A stretch of 5,429 nt of DNA from Deltaproteobacteria bacterium (GTDB lineage Bacteria; Desulfobacterota; GWC2-55-46; S146-70; JAUXIU01): the NCBI GenBank assembly GCA_030620895.1, contig JAUXIU010000084.1, positions 1 through 5,429 on the forward strand, written 5' to 3'. The notes below the pieces were generated by a model, which worked only from the letters and a program-made list of their open reading frames with translations, was not told the origin of the DNA and made no database searches. Of the stretch, positions 5,336 to 5,429 are shown piece after piece; position 1 is the first letter of the stretch; each line of letters begins with the position of its first letter. The translations under genes and the position numbers were made by a program.

Positions 5336-5429
5336 TTACAAAAATAGTTCGCTGGTTGTGCCCGGAACGAGGAGACGCCTTTCGGGACGATTGGCCATAA
5401 AAGTTTTCAATCTTGTTTCCAGTGCAAAA
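5336..5429 (-). CDS. Possible 3' end of a convergent gene, unrecognised
   Basis: Read from the right edge on the minus strand, 30 codons are open to TAA (complement of 5336-5338) and translate to a protein-like segment with LETRLKTFMANRPERRLL followed by VPGTTSELFL. I do not recognise it. The amino-acid mix is balanced (charged and aliphatic) and the stop falls 68 bases from the otsB stop, as expected for a convergent neighbour. Against it, 30 codons can be open by chance, especially in this GC-rich patch, and the plus strand is also open here from 5316 to the edge. The gene, if real, continues outside the window. Confidence 0.22.
   Translation of the reverse strand, partial: FALETRLKTFMANRPERRLLVPGTTSELFL
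5361..5386. other. GC-rich imperfect inverted repeat downstream of otsB
   Basis: CCCG-G-AA (5361-5367) pairs with TTCGGG (5381-5386), with one bulged G. AGG (5370-5372) pairs with CCT (5378-5380) around the loop AGACG, leaving C5368 and G5369 unpaired. No T-run follows on the plus strand (ACGATTGGCC comes next), so it is not a standard terminator for otsB. It lies 93 bases past the otsB stop in a stretch clearly richer in GC than the rest of the window. It could be an mRNA 3' structure, or simply part of coding sequence. Confidence 0.3.

Noticed and set aside
5361..5395. Guanidine-type riboswitch, from the CCGGAACGAGG and GGGACGA segments
   Set aside because: The short strings recall guanidine riboswitch motifs, but the required paired elements (stems capped by ACGR, or the ykkC-III pseudoknot partner) are absent, and no suitable downstream gene is visible.
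1..5429. CRISPR arrays, tRNA or rRNA genes, insertion sequences
   Set aside because: No regularly spaced direct repeats, cloverleaf or rRNA segments, or transposase with terminal repeats were found on reading through the window.

Overview
The window looks like a chromosomal segment of a bacterium of moderate GC (low to mid 40s percent by eye). Arginine is mostly AGG/AGA and isoleucine often ATA. That codon bias, together with a bacterial-type GatA and a DUF5752-TreT-OtsA-OtsB cluster, would fit a thermophile-related lineage such as Nitrospirota (Thermodesulfovibrio-like) or another deep bacterial group. The taxonomic guess is inference and weak.

Layout, all confident genes on the + strand: (1) 1-828, the 3' part of gatA, the amidase subunit of the tRNA-dependent transamidation enzyme. 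(2) 829-966, a short gap with a plausible promoter (TTGACT at 908-913). (3) 967-1644, a two-repeat protein of unknown function (DUF5752-like), overlapping by 32 bases with (4) 1613-2827, treT, trehalose synthase of the glycosyltransferase-4 type. (5) 2828-3027, a 200-base gap holding a perfect TATAAT, a strong but distant Shine-Dalgarno sequence and a small hairpin. (6) 3028-4440, otsA, trehalose-6-phosphate synthase, overlapping by 4 bases (ATGA) with (7) 4437-5267, otsB, trehalose-6-phosphate phosphatase. (8) 5268-5429, no assigned gene; it contains a locally GC-rich stretch, a hairpin and an open minus-strand frame that could be the 3' end of a convergent gene.

The theme is trehalose made by two independent routes side by side. 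TreT joins NDP-glucose to free glucose directly and reversibly. OtsA joins NDP-glucose to glucose-6-phosphate, and OtsB removes the phosphate. The DUF5752-like gene is translationally tied to treT, so it probably acts with TreT or in its control. The two pairs are separated by a gap with its own promoter-like signals, so they may be transcribed and regulated separately.

The points most worth a second look are the tandemly duplicated DUF5752-like protein locked to treT, the redundancy of the two routes, and the otsA leader, where a hairpin lies between the only good Shine-Dalgarno sequence and the start codon.
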